A program made the translations under genes and the position numbers. From positions 191,722 through 226,486 of the forward strand of contig NPFB01000099.1 in the NCBI GenBank assembly GCA_014084085.1: a stretch of 34,765 bases of DNA. Reading direction: 5' to 3'. Positions 34,316-34,765 of the stretch are shown one piece after another (the first letter of the stretch is position 1; each line of letters starts with the position of its first letter). The notes beneath the pieces are model-generated. The model saw only the letters and a program-made list of their open reading frames with translations. It ran no database searches and was not told the origin of the DNA. The stretch comes from Hondaea fermentalgiana (lineage: Eukaryota; Sar; Bigyra; Thraustochytrida; Thraustochytriidae).

Positions 34316-34765
34316 CTACCTATTGTAATTCTCATCTCTATCCCGAATAAGCGGATCTAGGAAGCCCTCGAATGCAGGCTCTATGCACAAATCGCCCATA
34401 TCGCCCATTTCGCCCATATCGACACCGCGCCAGTATGTAGTGAGCCTAGACCTTCGATCGAAGAGTTGACCCACCTGCCGGCTCAGTTGAATAAAACTCA
34501 TGTTTCTCATGAAAAATTTTGAGAAATACTCATCCATGCCGGCAACCGTCGGCGCTTCCGCCCCTGAAAAGGTACGGAACGCACGGGCAATGCACATTTT
34601 TTCTGGCCTCGGGGGGATCGTATATACGAGATTTTCAACGCACTGTGGGAAGTGGCTCTCAGAAACGCGACCGGGTGGGCTGGTGCCACGGAGGGAAAAA
34701 AAGCGTGGTCTGCAAGCAGAGAGGCAACGCTGTGCAAGCCCGCGTCCATCCCTTCGCGTTGCGCG
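34316..34765 (-). CDS. Unknown protein, C-terminal part; 5' end lies outside the window
   Basis: On the minus strand one frame is open from the window edge to a TAG at 34316-34318, about 149 codons. It reads naturally as protein from about residue 35 onward: HFPQCVENLVYTIPPRPEK, then AGMDEYFSKFFMRNMSFIQL, DRRSRLTTYWRGVDMGEMGD, and the end EGFLDPLIRDRDENYNR. An internal ATG at 34597 would give a 93-residue version. The last codons AAT-AGG-TAG also contain a GTAGTA donor, so the frame could splice onward instead of ending, but I found no downstream exon joined in phase. No family is recognised. Confidence 0.5.
   Translation of the reverse strand, partial: RATRRDGRGLAQRCLSACRPRFFSLRGTSPPGRVSESHFPQCVENLVYTIPPRPEKMCIARAFRTFSGAEAPTVAGMDEYFSKFFMRNMSFIQLSRQVGQLFDRRSRLTTYWRGVDMGEMGDMGDLCIEPAFEGFLDPLIRDRDENYNR

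Noticed and set aside
1..34765. CRISPR array, IS element, phage, operon or riboswitch
   Set aside because: All genes and signals are eukaryotic nuclear in style. No regularly spaced identical repeats with unique spacers, no transposase frame, and no ribosome-binding-site pattern were seen.

Overview
The window is nuclear DNA from a GC-rich, gene-dense, intron-poor eukaryotic microbe. My best inference is a thraustochytrid-like heterotrophic stramenopile (Labyrinthulomycetes). Direct support: long, mostly uninterrupted reading frames on both strands; mitochondrial presequences on several proteins; a fused fungal/plant-type HIS7; mitochondrial 5-aminolevulinate synthase (C4 haem route, so haem is not made by a plastid glutamate route here); an intraflagellar-transport dynein subunit (DYNC2LI1), implying a flagellated stage; few and short GT-AG introns; and a 100-N scaffold gap. 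The clade is inferred from gene style and is not proven by any single sequence.

Layout: 1-1518 has no credible gene but holds a diverged ~150-183 bp tandem repeat. HIS7 (-) and a PIG-L-type deacetylase (-) follow. An ambiguous 1.2 kb stretch (4702-5935) has two candidate small genes on opposite strands. D-2-hydroxyglutarate dehydrogenase (+) and a cyclic-nucleotide-binding K+ channel (+) come next. DYNC2LI1 (-) is convergent with the channel, and ALAS (-) with N-terminal haem-regulatory CP motifs follows. A 2.4 kb repeat-rich gap (14351-16780) contains the N run. Presequence protease PreP (-) is divergent from a SET-domain methyltransferase with a signal peptide (+). Then come a broken relic of the kinase-RING gene (21678-21850), an ApaG-domain protein with an LYR-like N-terminus (-), an unrecognised mitochondrial-looking protein (-), glutamate dehydrogenase (+), the RAD1 checkpoint clamp subunit (+) and proteasome subunit RPN7 (-). 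A spliced secreted cysteine-rich protein (+), tRNA-Glu(CTC) (+), a protein kinase fused to RING/IBR-type zinc modules (-, with a probable upstream exon), and a 5'-incomplete unknown reading frame (-) at the right edge close the window.

Functionally these are mostly unlinked housekeeping genes. A mitochondrial theme recurs (ALAS, PreP, GDH, D2HGDH), but there is no operon-like logic. Divergent pairs with short shared upstream regions are PreP/SET, the unknown mitochondrial protein/GDH, and RPN7/secreted protein. The most unusual items are the kinase-RING/IBR fusion with its frameshifted partial copy 12 kb away, the LYR-like plus ApaG protein, the signal-peptide SET protein, the vertebrate-like haem-regulatory motifs of ALAS, and the unrecognised coding frames at 34.0-34.8 kb. 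Several long frames begin at TTG or GTG when read to their first possible start; I moved those to the first credible ATG and say so in each entry.
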